A DNA stretch of 8,600 nucleotides from an uncultured Prevotellaceae bacterium (GTDB lineage Bacteria; Bacteroidota; Bacteroidia; Bacteroidales; Bacteroidaceae), in contig CAMPCG010000108.1 in NCBI GenBank assembly GCA_946644025.1, positions 1-8,600 of the forward strand, read 5' to 3'. Every line of letters starts with the position of its first letter. Position 1 is the first letter of the stretch. Position numbers and translations under genes: made by a program. The notes below the pieces were generated by a model. That model had not been told where the DNA came from. It worked only from the letters and a program-made list of their open reading frames with translations, and did no database searches. Below are positions 1-6,597 of this stretch, piece by piece.

Positions 1-63
1 GTTACGATTTCATGCTCAGCTCCCTGAACCCCTGGCTTTTTGGTGACGTAACGGCGAAATCAG
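1..63. other. Left edge, no supportable gene
   Basis: A plus-strand frame from base 3 (YDFMLSSLNPWLFGDVTAK...) has codons in the style of the local genes but runs on through the terminator hairpin to a TGA at 129-131. Minus-strand frames are also partly open. The stretch is too short to decide whether the end of a convergent gene is present. Confidence 0.3.
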
Positions 64-110
64 AAAATACCCACCGCGGGGGAATCTTCATTCCACGCGG
101 TGGGTATTTT
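64..110 (-). terminator. Strong hairpin terminator at operon end, likely bidirectional
   Basis: The arms 64-78 and 96-110 are a perfect 15-bp inverted repeat (AAAATACCCACCGCG and its complement). The 17-base interior can pair again (81-85 with 90-94) around a CTTC tetraloop. In the minus direction the stem ends in TTTT, as expected of an intrinsic terminator, 55 bases after the stop of the last gene. It also ends in TTTT on the plus strand, so it could stop a convergent gene arriving from the left. Confidence 0.85.
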
Positions 111-165
111 GTCGGGTGCAGGGGAACTTGACGAGCAATATTCCCTGCAACGACAGAGTTGAAGC

Positions 166-1668
166 TTATTCCGCCATGATGGTAATGACCGACGAGATGT
201 CGGCCACATCAATCGAGCCGTCGGCATTGACATCGGCAACGGGATCGTTGGTGCCACTGGCCATGACGGTGATGATGGACGAGATGTCGGCCACGTCGAC
301 GGCTCCGTCGGCGTTGACGTCGCCCTTCTTCTTGGGTTCGCCGTTGATGATTATGTCGAGTGCAGCGTCGCGCCCAGCCAGGCCGAGGTCGTAGGTCTCA
401 GGCGAGAGGCCGATGACGAGGGGTATGTTGCCCTCATCGTCGGTGAGGTCGAAGGCCGACATGACGAAGTAGGCCTGCTTGGCGGGCACAAAGACCTTTT
501 CGGCGTAAGAGGGATTGAACTCGTCGGTGGTGCCAAACTGCACGAAGGCGCCCAAGGCGGGCACGAAGACGTAGACGTAGACCACGTCGCCGGTGACACT
601 CACGCCCTTGTCGCCACTCCACTGCACCAGACCGTAACCCTTGCGGGCCATGCCATAGCCCAGCTTGTAGGCGAAGCGCACACGGCCCTTTCCGTAGATA
701 ATCGACGGCAGACCGTTAATCTGCGCCACGTCGATGTGAGCGTCCTCCTTGGCCATGTCGAGGTAAATCTTACCGTCGTCACTGCGCGTAAGGTCCTCGC
801 TCTCCATCACCAGAACGTGAGCACCGGCCTTCATCGACTCGTCGGTGAGCACCCAGGGCTGGCCGAGGTTGGCCACGGCGAAGCCTCCCTCCTCGGGCAG
901 GTCGAAGTAGGGCGCGTCGATGGCGGTAAAATAGGCATAGAGATGCTCACCGCCCTGAACGGTGAAGGTGTAGGGATTTTCACGGCTTACGACATTGCCC
1001 ATCGACGGGGCATCCTGCCAGTACTCAAACTGGAAGCCGTCGTTGGCAATGGCACGCACGGTGACCTGGTCGCCCGGCTCGTTGACGGGCTTGCTAATCC
1101 ACACGGAACCGCAGGCGGCGTGTATCTCCATGTCGGCATCCTGATTGACGGACATGCTCACACGGGCACCACGGGTGAAATAGGCGAAGATGAGGTCGGT
1201 GGCAGCAGCGGGGAAAGTGCCGTTCTTGGCCTCGGCCTGCGTGCTGTAGACTTTGGTGTCGTCATCGAGGGCGACCATCATGATGTACTCGGAATCCTCG
1301 CTGATGAGCTCGTCCTTCTCTGAGTCGAAAACGCCGTCGCCATCGTCGACATACCAGCCGCCAAAGATGTAGCCCTCGGCGGTGACGGGGTTGGCATAGA
1401 GATAGACCATGGTGAAGGCACTGCCAAACATGTTGCCCACGGGCACAGGCTGCTTGAAATCCCACTCCGCACGCCAAGACTTAATCGAAGACTCCTTATA
1501 GAAGGGGAACACCTTACCGCCGGTCTCGGGGGTGGCCTTCACTTTGATGAAGATGTTGGCATAGCCCATGAGCTCGTATTCGTCCTGGGCCTGCACACTG
1601 GTGGGGGAAACAAGGGCAACGACCGTCAGAAGCAGCGTCGCCACAACAGAGGTTAATGTTTTCTTCAT
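166..1668 (-). CDS. Secreted protein with InlB-like B repeats and C-terminal dockerin-like pair
   Basis: Exported protein of 500 residues from the ATG at 1668. That start was preferred over the ATG at 1698 because MKKTLTSVVATLLLTVVALV begins a clean Sec signal peptide, ending near SVQAQ. Two segments resemble divergent InlB B repeats: about residues 38-167, with EGYIFGGWYVDDGDG, and about 168-248, with VTVRAIANDGFQFEYWQD, NPYTFTVQGGEHLYAYF. Such repeats are found in adhesins and cell-surface proteins. The middle (250-440) is beta-rich and not recognised. The end carries two dockerin-type loops, GDVNADGAVDVAD (449-461) and ADVNADGSIDVAD (478-490), with the helices ISSIITVM and ISSVITIM; the protein stops right after the second. 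All Ca-binding positions (1, 3, 5, 9, 12) are intact. No catalytic motif was seen. An adhesin or scaffold-bound surface protein is the best guess. Confidence 0.82.
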   Translation of the reverse strand: MKKTLTSVVATLLLTVVALVSPTSVQAQDEYELMGYANIFIKVKATPETGGKVFPFYKESSIKSWRAEWDFKQPVPVGNMFGSAFTMVYLYANPVTAEGYIFGGWYVDDGDGVFDSEKDELISEDSEYIMMVALDDDTKVYSTQAEAKNGTFPAAATDLIFAYFTRGARVSMSVNQDADMEIHAACGSVWISKPVNEPGDQVTVRAIANDGFQFEYWQDAPSMGNVVSRENPYTFTVQGGEHLYAYFTAIDAPYFDLPEEGGFAVANLGQPWVLTDESMKAGAHVLVMESEDLTRSDDGKIYLDMAKEDAHIDVAQINGLPSIIYGKGRVRFAYKLGYGMARKGYGLVQWSGDKGVSVTGDVVYVYVFVPALGAFVQFGTTDEFNPSYAEKVFVPAKQAYFVMSAFDLTDDEGNIPLVIGLSPETYDLGLAGRDAALDIIINGEPKKKGDVNADGAVDVADISSIITVMASGTNDPVADVNADGSIDVADISSVITIMAE

Positions 1669-1744
1669 ATACATATAGTTTTTTATACAACGAATCATTT
1701 ATTTTACTTCCGCGAGCTTTGCCTGCCGGGAGTGATGGGGGGAC

Positions 1745-2848
1745 TTATTGGGCCATGATGGTGATGACGGCCGATATGTCGGCAACGTCTATCACGCCGT
1801 CGTCGTTGACATCGCCGGGACCCGACGCTGATGCGTCGGGAGTGGTGGCATTGGACATGACGGTGATGATGGCCGAGATGTCGGCCACGTCCACGCTGCC
1901 GTCGCCATTGACGTCGCCCCGCACGATGTCTGCCGCACCGTAGGGACGTATCGCGCTCTTGGCAGCGTTGACCACCTCGCCGCTTTCAGTGTTGATGAGC
2001 ATGGCGATGGCCGTGAGCCGGTTCTTGTCCTGAATGAGCCGCTGAGTGTGGCTGGCCAGGGTGGTGACCACGTTGGTGTAGGTCTGAGGCTCGAAGGACA
2101 CGATGGGGGCCTTGATGCTGCCCTCGATGCCGCTCTTCACGCCGAGGGTGTTCACCGCTACGTGGTTGTAGGTAACACCAGGCACGTGGTAGGGCGACGA
2201 ACGCCAGAAGGCCAGGTCTTCGTCAAGATATTTCTCGCCCTCACTGGGCGTGAACTCAGCCGAGAAATAGTTGGTCTGCTTCCACTTGTCGCCGGTGCCG
2301 GTCAGGCCGTCCTCGGTGAGAACGAAGATGAGACGGTAGGGAGCTTTGCTGCTGTCAATGTTGAAGGTGGTGGTGGCGGTGAAGCGTACGTCCCACTGGA
2401 ACTCATCGTCCCACTGAGCCTTGAGCTCTACCTTTGCCTCGGTGGGCATGGCCAATGAGGCGGCAAAGTCCTCGTCAATGCCGTAGTGGAAGGCGCCGCG
2501 CTTTCCGCTGCCGCTGTAAGGGTCGAACTTAAACGCCAGGCGATTGATGACACACGAAGGGGCTCCGCTGCCGGGCAGCAACTGTTCCTGCACGTCGGGG
2601 TAGCCGGGTATGGCCATCGGCTCGCCCGAGCCGGTATGCACGGCTATGCCTATGAAGCGGTCGCCAAACTGCTCGGCCAGGCGCTCCATGCCCACCATGC
2701 CACGCGGACAGTGGCCGCACCAAGTGCCCGTGAACTCCTCCACCACCGAGCGGCGCACAAATGGCTCCTGAGCGTTGGCGGGAAAAACGGACAAAAGCGA
2801 AACGAGAAACAGGAAAGCCGTGCGGCCGAAAGAAAGGGGGAAGGTCAT
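1745..2848 (-). CDS. Omp28-like secreted thioredoxin-fold protein with C-terminal dockerin-like pair
   Basis: Exported protein of 367 residues. A Sec signal peptide (hydrophobic AFLFLVSLLSVFPANAQ, cleavage expected near residues 26-27) has no lipobox cysteine, unlike the four lipoproteins upstream. The mature start VVEEFTGTWCGHCPRGM gives a thioredoxin-type CxxC (Cys44, Cys47), and GAPSCVINR (95-103) holds the probable cis-proline (Pro97). This layout, thioredoxin fold followed by a beta-rich region (about 135-300), is that of Omp28-related outer membrane proteins. The C-terminus has two EF-hand-like loops of dockerin type: GDVNGDGSVDVAD (311-323) and GDVNDDGVIDVAD (345-357), each followed by a short helix ISA-I/V-IT-V/I-M; the protein stops four residues after the second. 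A redox or folding role in the periplasm or at the surface is possible but unproven. The start codon directly abuts the 14-bp repeat array. Confidence 0.86.
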   Translation of the reverse strand: MTFPLSFGRTAFLFLVSLLSVFPANAQEPFVRRSVVEEFTGTWCGHCPRGMVGMERLAEQFGDRFIGIAVHTGSGEPMAIPGYPDVQEQLLPGSGAPSCVINRLAFKFDPYSGSGKRGAFHYGIDEDFAASLAMPTEAKVELKAQWDDEFQWDVRFTATTTFNIDSSKAPYRLIFVLTEDGLTGTGDKWKQTNYFSAEFTPSEGEKYLDEDLAFWRSSPYHVPGVTYNHVAVNTLGVKSGIEGSIKAPIVSFEPQTYTNVVTTLASHTQRLIQDKNRLTAIAMLINTESGEVVNAAKSAIRPYGAADIVRGDVNGDGSVDVADISAIITVMSNATTPDASASGPGDVNDDGVIDVADISAVITIMAQ

Positions 2849-2850
2849 GT

Positions 2851-2948
2851 TCTATTTTCGATTATCTATTTTCGATTATCTATTATCGATTATCTATTAT
2901 CGATTATCTATTATCGATTATCTATTATCGATTATCTATTATCGATTT
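2851..2948. repeat. Tandem array of seven 14-bp units upstream of the Omp28-like gene
   Basis: Seven contiguous units read on the plus strand. Units 1-2 are TCTATTTTCGATTA, units 3-6 are TCTATTATCGATTA, and unit 7 ends in TTT instead of TTA. Degenerate copies continue to about 2971. Each unit splits into two 7-mers of form TCNNTTN and contains one TCGAT, mostly within the palindrome ATCGAT. The array starts two bases before the ATG of the Omp28-like gene, so it would form its leader or promoter region. On the coding strand it has stop codons in all three frames, so it is not coding there. Confidence 0.95.
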
Positions 2949-2977
2949 CCGATTTACTATTTTCGATTTCCCAAAGC

Positions 2978-3051
2978 CTCCCCCTCGGGGGGAGGTTGGT
3001 GGGGGCTTCTCGGGGGGAGGTTGGTGGGGGCTGGTACTGGGGGCTGGTACT
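2978..3051. repeat. GC-rich palindrome and nested direct repeats between the BACON and Omp28-like genes
   Basis: Bases 2978-2996 form a hairpin (8-bp stem CCTCCCCC with its complement, plus a possible T-G pair). A unit beginning CTCGGGGGGAGGTTGGTGGG occurs at 2984-3007 and again at 3009-3032, offset by 25 bp. A second unit, GGGGGCTGGTACT, is repeated at 3026-3038 and 3039-3051. The block ends exactly at the BACON stop codon (3052-3054). It resembles the GC-rich palindromic repeats common between Bacteroidetes genes. It may end or protect the mRNA, but no clean T-tract follows on the minus strand. With the 14-bp array it accounts for most of the 203-bp gap. Confidence 0.85.
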
Positions 3052-4143
3052 TTAATCCTGCAGTATCGTGCCCTCGGGTCCGACACGCATGAGCACGGGT
3101 GTTGCAAGCTGTATGACGGTGGAGGTGATGAAGGCCGAGGAGGAGCGGACGATGAAGCCACCCAGGGTGTGCCCCTCCCAGTTGGCCATGGTGAGTACGG
3201 AAGAGTTGTAGCCAGTGTTCGCATTGTAGGTCAGGCGGGCGGTGACGCCAGTGCCCGAAGCCACGGCAAGCATACCCTTATCGTCATAGAAATAGCCGCT
3301 GACGGTGGACTGCCCGCTGCTGTAGAGCACGAAGTTGGAGGGGATGAAGAGTGTACACGTAGTTTTGTCTATCGACACTGGTATATAGCTGTTGGAGTAG
3401 CGTTCCTGGGGCCAGTGCATGAGCAGGCTGTCGCCCCGCTCGATGATGTCGAAACGGGTGGCAGAAGCGGGGCCGCCGACGCCGCCATAGTAGCCCATGA
3501 GGTAGTAAGAACCGAGGATGTCGTTGGCCATGTCGAACTGTGCCACGCGCAGCGTGTCGGCCATGTCGCCGCAGGCAAAGGCGATGAGGCCCCGGCGTAT
3601 GTGTCCGCCTACGTTGCTGTCGACGGTGACACGCAGCGTGTTGCCGTCGAGCACGGGGTGCAGCCAGTCGTCGGGGGTGCTGACATCGAGCGGCAGCGAG
3701 TGGCTCACGGTGGTGGTGAACGTGGTGCCCTCGGCAGGAGCATACTGGCCACTGACGGGCAGGGGCAGGTCGAGCACCATGCCCTGCTGCTGTACGGGCA
3801 GCTGACGGTGGGTGGCGCCAGCGGTAATGGTGAGCAGCGCGGTGCGCCCGTCGAAGCTGGCGTTGTCGGTCACGGTGACCGTCACCACGTTTCCGCTGAC
3901 AGTGGCCGAGCACCAAGGCTGGTCGACGTCAGCACTGATGGTGCCCTCGGCCTCCACAACGACATTGGCACTGCTGCCCTTCGAGCTGAAGAGCAGGTCG
4001 TTCTGCACAATGCGGATGGTCTCCGTCTGGGGCACGTAGCCCTGGAGATCGTCATCGCTGCACGCTACGCTGAATGACAAATGATAAACGACAAATGACA
4101 AGCTCAGTGCCATCATCCATCTTTCTTTTATCCTCTTAACCAT
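3052..4143 (-). CDS. Lipoprotein with two BACON-like domains
   Basis: Surface lipoprotein of 363 residues. The leader MVKRIKERWMMALS... ends in LSFSVAC with Cys28, then SDDDL, which closely fits the acidic export signal described for Bacteroides surface lipoproteins. Residues about 43-121 form a first BACON-type Ig-like domain (ISADVDQPWCSA, then a strand VVTVTVTDNAS, RTALLTITAG and the closing LPVQQQG). Residues about 123-202 form a second, more divergent copy (LDVSTPDDWLHP, LRVTVDSNVGG, IRRGLIAFACG, TLRVAQFD). The C-terminal 160 residues are beta-rich and not recognised. BACON domains are thought to bind carbohydrate or mucin or to act as spacers, so an adhesive or spacer role is likely. 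The frame is open upstream to a TTG at 4167; the ATG at 4143 was preferred because it aligns with the SusD start and is a standard codon. Confidence 0.87.
   Translation of the reverse strand: MVKRIKERWMMALSLSFVVYHLSFSVACSDDDLQGYVPQTETIRIVQNDLLFSSKGSSANVVVEAEGTISADVDQPWCSATVSGNVVTVTVTDNASFDGRTALLTITAGATHRQLPVQQQGMVLDLPLPVSGQYAPAEGTTFTTTVSHSLPLDVSTPDDWLHPVLDGNTLRVTVDSNVGGHIRRGLIAFACGDMADTLRVAQFDMANDILGSYYLMGYYGGVGGPASATRFDIIERGDSLLMHWPQERYSNSYIPVSIDKTTCTLFIPSNFVLYSSGQSTVSGYFYDDKGMLAVASGTGVTARLTYNANTGYNSSVLTMANWEGHTLGGFIVRSSSAFITSTVIQLATPVLMRVGPEGTILQD
4060..4143 (-). repeat. Leader cassette shared with the SusD gene (copy at 8155-8238)
   Basis: Aligned without gaps, the 84 bases from start codon to lipobox cysteine match at 75 positions by hand count. 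Weaker similarity (about 30 of 41) runs on upstream into the gap. Just after the cysteine codon the two genes diverge completely (SDDDL against DSYLDE). This is therefore a duplicated or exchanged leader segment, not a duplicated gene. Confidence 0.9.
4072..4099. repeat. Four 7-bp repeats inside the BACON lipoprotein signal-peptide codons
   Basis: GAATGAC, AAATGAT, AAACGAC, AAATGAC on the plus strand, at the position equivalent to the SusD copy (constant offset of 4095 bases). They encode the core SFVVYHLSF of the leader. Two of the 28 bases differ from the SusD copy. Confidence 0.88.
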
Positions 4144-4186
4144 TATTCTCGCTATTTTCGTTGTCAAAATATTTCCCGTTTCTCGT

Positions 4187-5512
4187 TCATTCCATCCTTC
4201 CCTTCTTGTTCAGCGACTTGAGATTGGCGAAGAGGTAGGAGCCGTTGGTGAGCCAGTCGGGGTCGGAGCATAGGCCAGCCGTGAGATTGCCGTCGGCATT
4301 GGTGTAGAGATAGATGATGATGCCGCTGTTCACGTTGTCCGTATTAGGATTAGTGGCCGTGAAGTTGAAGCGCGGATAGAAGCGGTTGCCATTCCAGCGT
4401 ATGGTGAACTGCCCCTCGTCGGTGATGCCGATGTTGGAGAGGCTGCCGCTGGCGTAGTTGGTCGTTGCCCAGTAGTAGGTATTACCGCGCGAGCTGCCTA
4501 TCACCTGTGCTCCAAGGCGCAGGTCGCCGGTAGCCACGTCGTAGCGCAGCACGAGGTCGTACTTCGAACTGAGGCCCTGCATGAGATAGGTGCCTTCCAG
4601 CCGGTTGGGCTTCAGGTAAACGTCAACGCTGTTGTTGTCGTAGGTCAGCGTGTACTGGCCCTCGTAGCGCGAATAGCTCATGAAGTCGGAGGGATAGGCC
4701 ACGCCTTGCAGGGTGACGCCGGCACCTTCAGTGTCACTGCAGGTGAGGCGCCCGCTGGTGGCATCGAAGTCGAACGACTGCACACTGACGCCGCCATAAC
4801 GCAGTGGCTGATAGAGACGTATGCCACGGTCGGTGTAGGTGTAGTGTACGTCGAACGTGTCACGCCCGCTGACGATGTTGATGCTGCGCGTCACGGGGTT
4901 GGTCTTCGCCGCAATGGAGCGCGAACCGATGTTTCCATAGATGGAGTCCACGAAATGGTCGAAGACGCTGATGGTCTTCTCTGCATACTCGTCGGGGCTG
5001 GCAGTGAGACGGCGCAGGTACATGGTGTTGCGCGTCTTCTTGCCATAAAGGGAGATGAAGTCCTCGGAGAGACTGTCGATGACAAACTCAAAGTCGCCGC
5101 CCTTGGCCTCATACTCCTCGGTGCTGGGCGTGGCGAAGTAGTGCAGCAGCGAGTTGTAGCTATCAAAGGTGAGCACAGGCCCGTTGTCGTTGGTCAGACG
5201 GTAGAGCGACGTCTCCGTGCTGTCGGGAATGAGCGAGCAGCCCACGGTGGCAGTGAGCGAGTCGAAGCGCACGGTGTAGACCATGCCGCCGAAAGCCAGG
5301 TCGCTACCGGGGTAGTACTCGAACTCCCAGCCGTACTCGGCACTGCGCAATATCTGGCGGGCACGGTCGGTGGTGGCCGCCAGCCGCTGGGAAGCCGACT
5401 GGGGGAAGTAGTCGTCGACCTCGGAGGAGCATGACGTAACGAGAATTGAGAAATAGGAAATGAGAAAGGCTCCACACAGCCACTTCCACGGTTTATCTGT
5501 CATACCAATCAT
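4187..5512 (-). CDS. DUF4302 family surface lipoprotein
   Basis: Lipoprotein of unknown function, 441 residues. The leader carries FLISYFSILVTSC, putting the lipidated cysteine at residue 28 (25 if the ATG at 5503 is used), followed by SSEVDD, an acidic run consistent with surface display. The mature start DYFPQSASQRLAATTDRARQ and the segment SAEYGWEFEYYPG (about 57-69) match the characteristic opening of DUF4302 proteins (PF14135 from memory). Other typical pieces are LTFDSYNSLLHYF (114-126), GGDFEFV (138-144) and GKKTRNTMYLRRL (157-169). The rest is beta-rich with repeated Tyr/Asn/Thr strands. DUF4302 genes commonly sit beside SusC/SusD and the HExxH lipoprotein, as here. A binding or accessory role at the transporter is inferred from context only; I see no catalytic motif. 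It lies 43 bp upstream of the BACON gene. Confidence 0.88.
   Translation of the reverse strand: MIGMTDKPWKWLCGAFLISYFSILVTSCSSEVDDYFPQSASQRLAATTDRARQILRSAEYGWEFEYYPGSDLAFGGMVYTVRFDSLTATVGCSLIPDSTETSLYRLTNDNGPVLTFDSYNSLLHYFATPSTEEYEAKGGDFEFVIDSLSEDFISLYGKKTRNTMYLRRLTASPDEYAEKTISVFDHFVDSIYGNIGSRSIAAKTNPVTRSINIVSGRDTFDVHYTYTDRGIRLYQPLRYGGVSVQSFDFDATSGRLTCSDTEGAGVTLQGVAYPSDFMSYSRYEGQYTLTYDNNSVDVYLKPNRLEGTYLMQGLSSKYDLVLRYDVATGDLRLGAQVIGSSRGNTYYWATTNYASGSLSNIGITDEGQFTIRWNGNRFYPRFNFTATNPNTDNVNSGIIIYLYTNADGNLTAGLCSDPDWLTNGSYLFANLKSLNKKGRME
5441..5468. repeat. Degenerate 7-bp periodic repeat inside the DUF4302 signal-peptide codons
   Basis: The plus strand can be cut into GAGAATT, GAGAAAT, AGGAAAT, GAGAAAG. 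On the coding strand these follow the pattern TTTCTCA / TTTCCTA, the same 7-base rhythm as in the SusD and BACON leaders, though less regular. The segment encodes the leader core FLISYFSIL. Confidence 0.65.
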
Positions 5513-5556
5513 TCTATGATAAATAAAGATGAGAAATAAGAACCCTCGGCAACCAT

Positions 5557-6519
5557 TCAGCTTTCCAGAGAGTGCAGGTCGACGTAGCCTCCTACGAGCT
5601 GCTTCTGCCGGCGCTGCAGCGAAGAGCGCAGCTGGTCGAGGTCGATGTTAAAGGTGGTGAGCATATAGTCCTTCACGATGTCCAGCTTTGCGGTGATGGC
5701 CCGTGCGCCGTCGGTGCCGGCCTGTTGCATCCAGGCATCCCAGCGCGTCTCGGGGGTGCAGACGTAGAGGGAGAGCATCTCGGCAAAGTCTTCCTTGTCA
5801 GAGTGCTGGGCGTAGGCGCTGATGAATCCGCGCTGCAGGTAGCCCTGGTCCAGCGGAGCCTCGCTCCACTTGTCGGCCACGTAGGCCGTACCCGTGATGA
5901 GCTGGTATTCGGCGGGATAGTCCTTCGTCTGGTTGAGGATATGGGTAAACTCGTGGTGGATGGTGCGCAGGTAGTACTCGTTCAGGTCGTCGGCATTGTG
6001 AAGATACTGCGACAGGTAGTTCGTGCCCGAGAGCAGAATCTTACGTCCGCCCTCGGCCGTGCCGAGGATGAAGGTACCGTTGTTGCGGTACTCCCACTCG
6101 CCGATGGTGAAGATGAGCTTGGGGAAGTAGGCACGGGTGAAGTCGATGCCGCCCACCTCGTCGTAGGCCTCGATACACATATACTTCACGATATGGGCCA
6201 GCACGACGGCATCGGCGTAGCGCGACGGGACGGTGTAGTAGTTCATGTCGCTCTCATTGTCCTCGTAGCGGTACTTGAAGCGTATGTTGTAGGGAGCCAC
6301 ATAGTTACGCAGCAACCAGCGGTCAAACTCTGTCTGGTCCTGACGGTCGGCGGTGATGACGCTCTGGGCAGAGAGGTCGTCGGAAGAGGAACAGGAGGAG
6401 ACCCCTACCCAACTTCCCCCTACGAGGGGGAGAAGTAGATAGAAAAGAGCCTTTCTAAGACGTTCTCTGTATCTCTTAGCCTCTACTTTAGAATTTATCA
6501 TTTCCATGTTTATCATCAT
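5557..6519 (-). CDS. Substrate import-associated zinc metallohydrolase lipoprotein (Peptidase_Mx1-like)
   Basis: Putative zinc hydrolase, probably on the outer face of the outer membrane. The 320-residue product has a basic start (KRYRERLRK), a hydrophobic segment LFYLLLPLVGGSWVGV and a lipobox ending VSSC (Cys43), followed by SSSDDL, an acidic run like the Bacteroidetes surface-export signal. The catalytic motif is HEFTH at residues 189-193 within TIHHEFTHILNQ. A later acidic segment, DKEDFAEMLSLYV (241-253), could supply the third zinc ligand, as in other HExxH...E enzymes; which Glu does so is a guess. Genes of this type are known next to SusC/SusD pairs and are named for that association (recalled: TIGR04549, PF15890). 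It lies 78 bp after SusD and 44 bp before DUF4302. Substrate is unknown; peptide or protein cleavage is the simplest reading. Several Met codons near the start (6516, 6507, 6501) leave the exact start open. Confidence 0.88.
   Translation of the reverse strand: MMINMEMINSKVEAKRYRERLRKALFYLLLPLVGGSWVGVSSCSSSDDLSAQSVITADRQDQTEFDRWLLRNYVAPYNIRFKYRYEDNESDMNYYTVPSRYADAVVLAHIVKYMCIEAYDEVGGIDFTRAYFPKLIFTIGEWEYRNNGTFILGTAEGGRKILLSGTNYLSQYLHNADDLNEYYLRTIHHEFTHILNQTKDYPAEYQLITGTAYVADKWSEAPLDQGYLQRGFISAYAQHSDKEDFAEMLSLYVCTPETRWDAWMQQAGTDGARAITAKLDIVKDYMLTTFNIDLDQLRSSLQRRQKQLVGGYVDLHSLES
6401..6436. repeat. REP-like palindrome inside the metallohydrolase signal-peptide codons
   Basis: The plus strand reads ACCCCTACCCAACTTCCCCC followed by TACGAGGGGGAGAAG. 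Bases 6415-6421 (TCCCCCT) pair perfectly with 6425-6431 around a 3-base loop. The flank ACCCCTACCCAA is in the style of the GC-rich intergenic repeats at 2978-3051 and 6557-6577. Here it is in frame and encodes LLPLVGGSWVGV, the core of the lipoprotein leader. Confidence 0.7.
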
Positions 6520-6556
6520 TGATATGAATGTATAACGATTGCTGAAACTAACTACT

Positions 6557-6577
6557 CCCCTCCCTCACAGGGAGGGG
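6557..6577. repeat. GC-rich palindrome in the SusD-metallohydrolase gap
   Basis: Perfect 9-bp inverted repeat (CCCCTCCCT, loop CAC, AGGGAGGGG), followed on the plus strand by a further AGGGGGAGGG. It lies 20 bases after the SusD stop. It has the look of an intergenic REP-like element of Bacteroidetes. No T-tract follows on the minus strand, so it is more likely an mRNA-stabilising or attenuating hairpin than a full terminator. Confidence 0.8.
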
Positions 6578-6597
6578 CAGGGGGAGGGTCTTTTGCC

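Noticed and set aside
3..131. C-terminus of a convergent plus-strand gene
   Set aside because: The frame runs through the terminator hairpin and ends only beyond it; without upstream sequence or a recognised domain it cannot be supported.
2851..2948. Hydrophobic 14-residue repeat peptide on the plus strand (unit SIIDYLLSIIYYRL)
   Set aside because: A 14-bp unit lacking stops is automatically open in all plus frames. There is no sensible start or domain around it, so it is treated as DNA repeat only.
2851..2948. CRISPR array
   Set aside because: The units are contiguous 14-mers with no spacers and no cas genes nearby.
2761..4077. Long plus-strand open frame (438 codons) opposite the BACON gene
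   Set aside because: It is antisense to a clear lipoprotein gene, passes through the repeat block, and its product has no recognisable domain. Open antisense frames are expected opposite GC-rich genes.
5572..6438. Plus-strand open frame opposite the metallohydrolase
   Set aside because: It is antisense to a gene with an intact HExxH motif and lipobox and has no features of its own.
6557..6577. Intrinsic terminator after SusD
   Set aside because: The stem is strong but no T-tract follows in the minus direction, and the next gene begins 78 bp after SusD in an operon-like arrangement.
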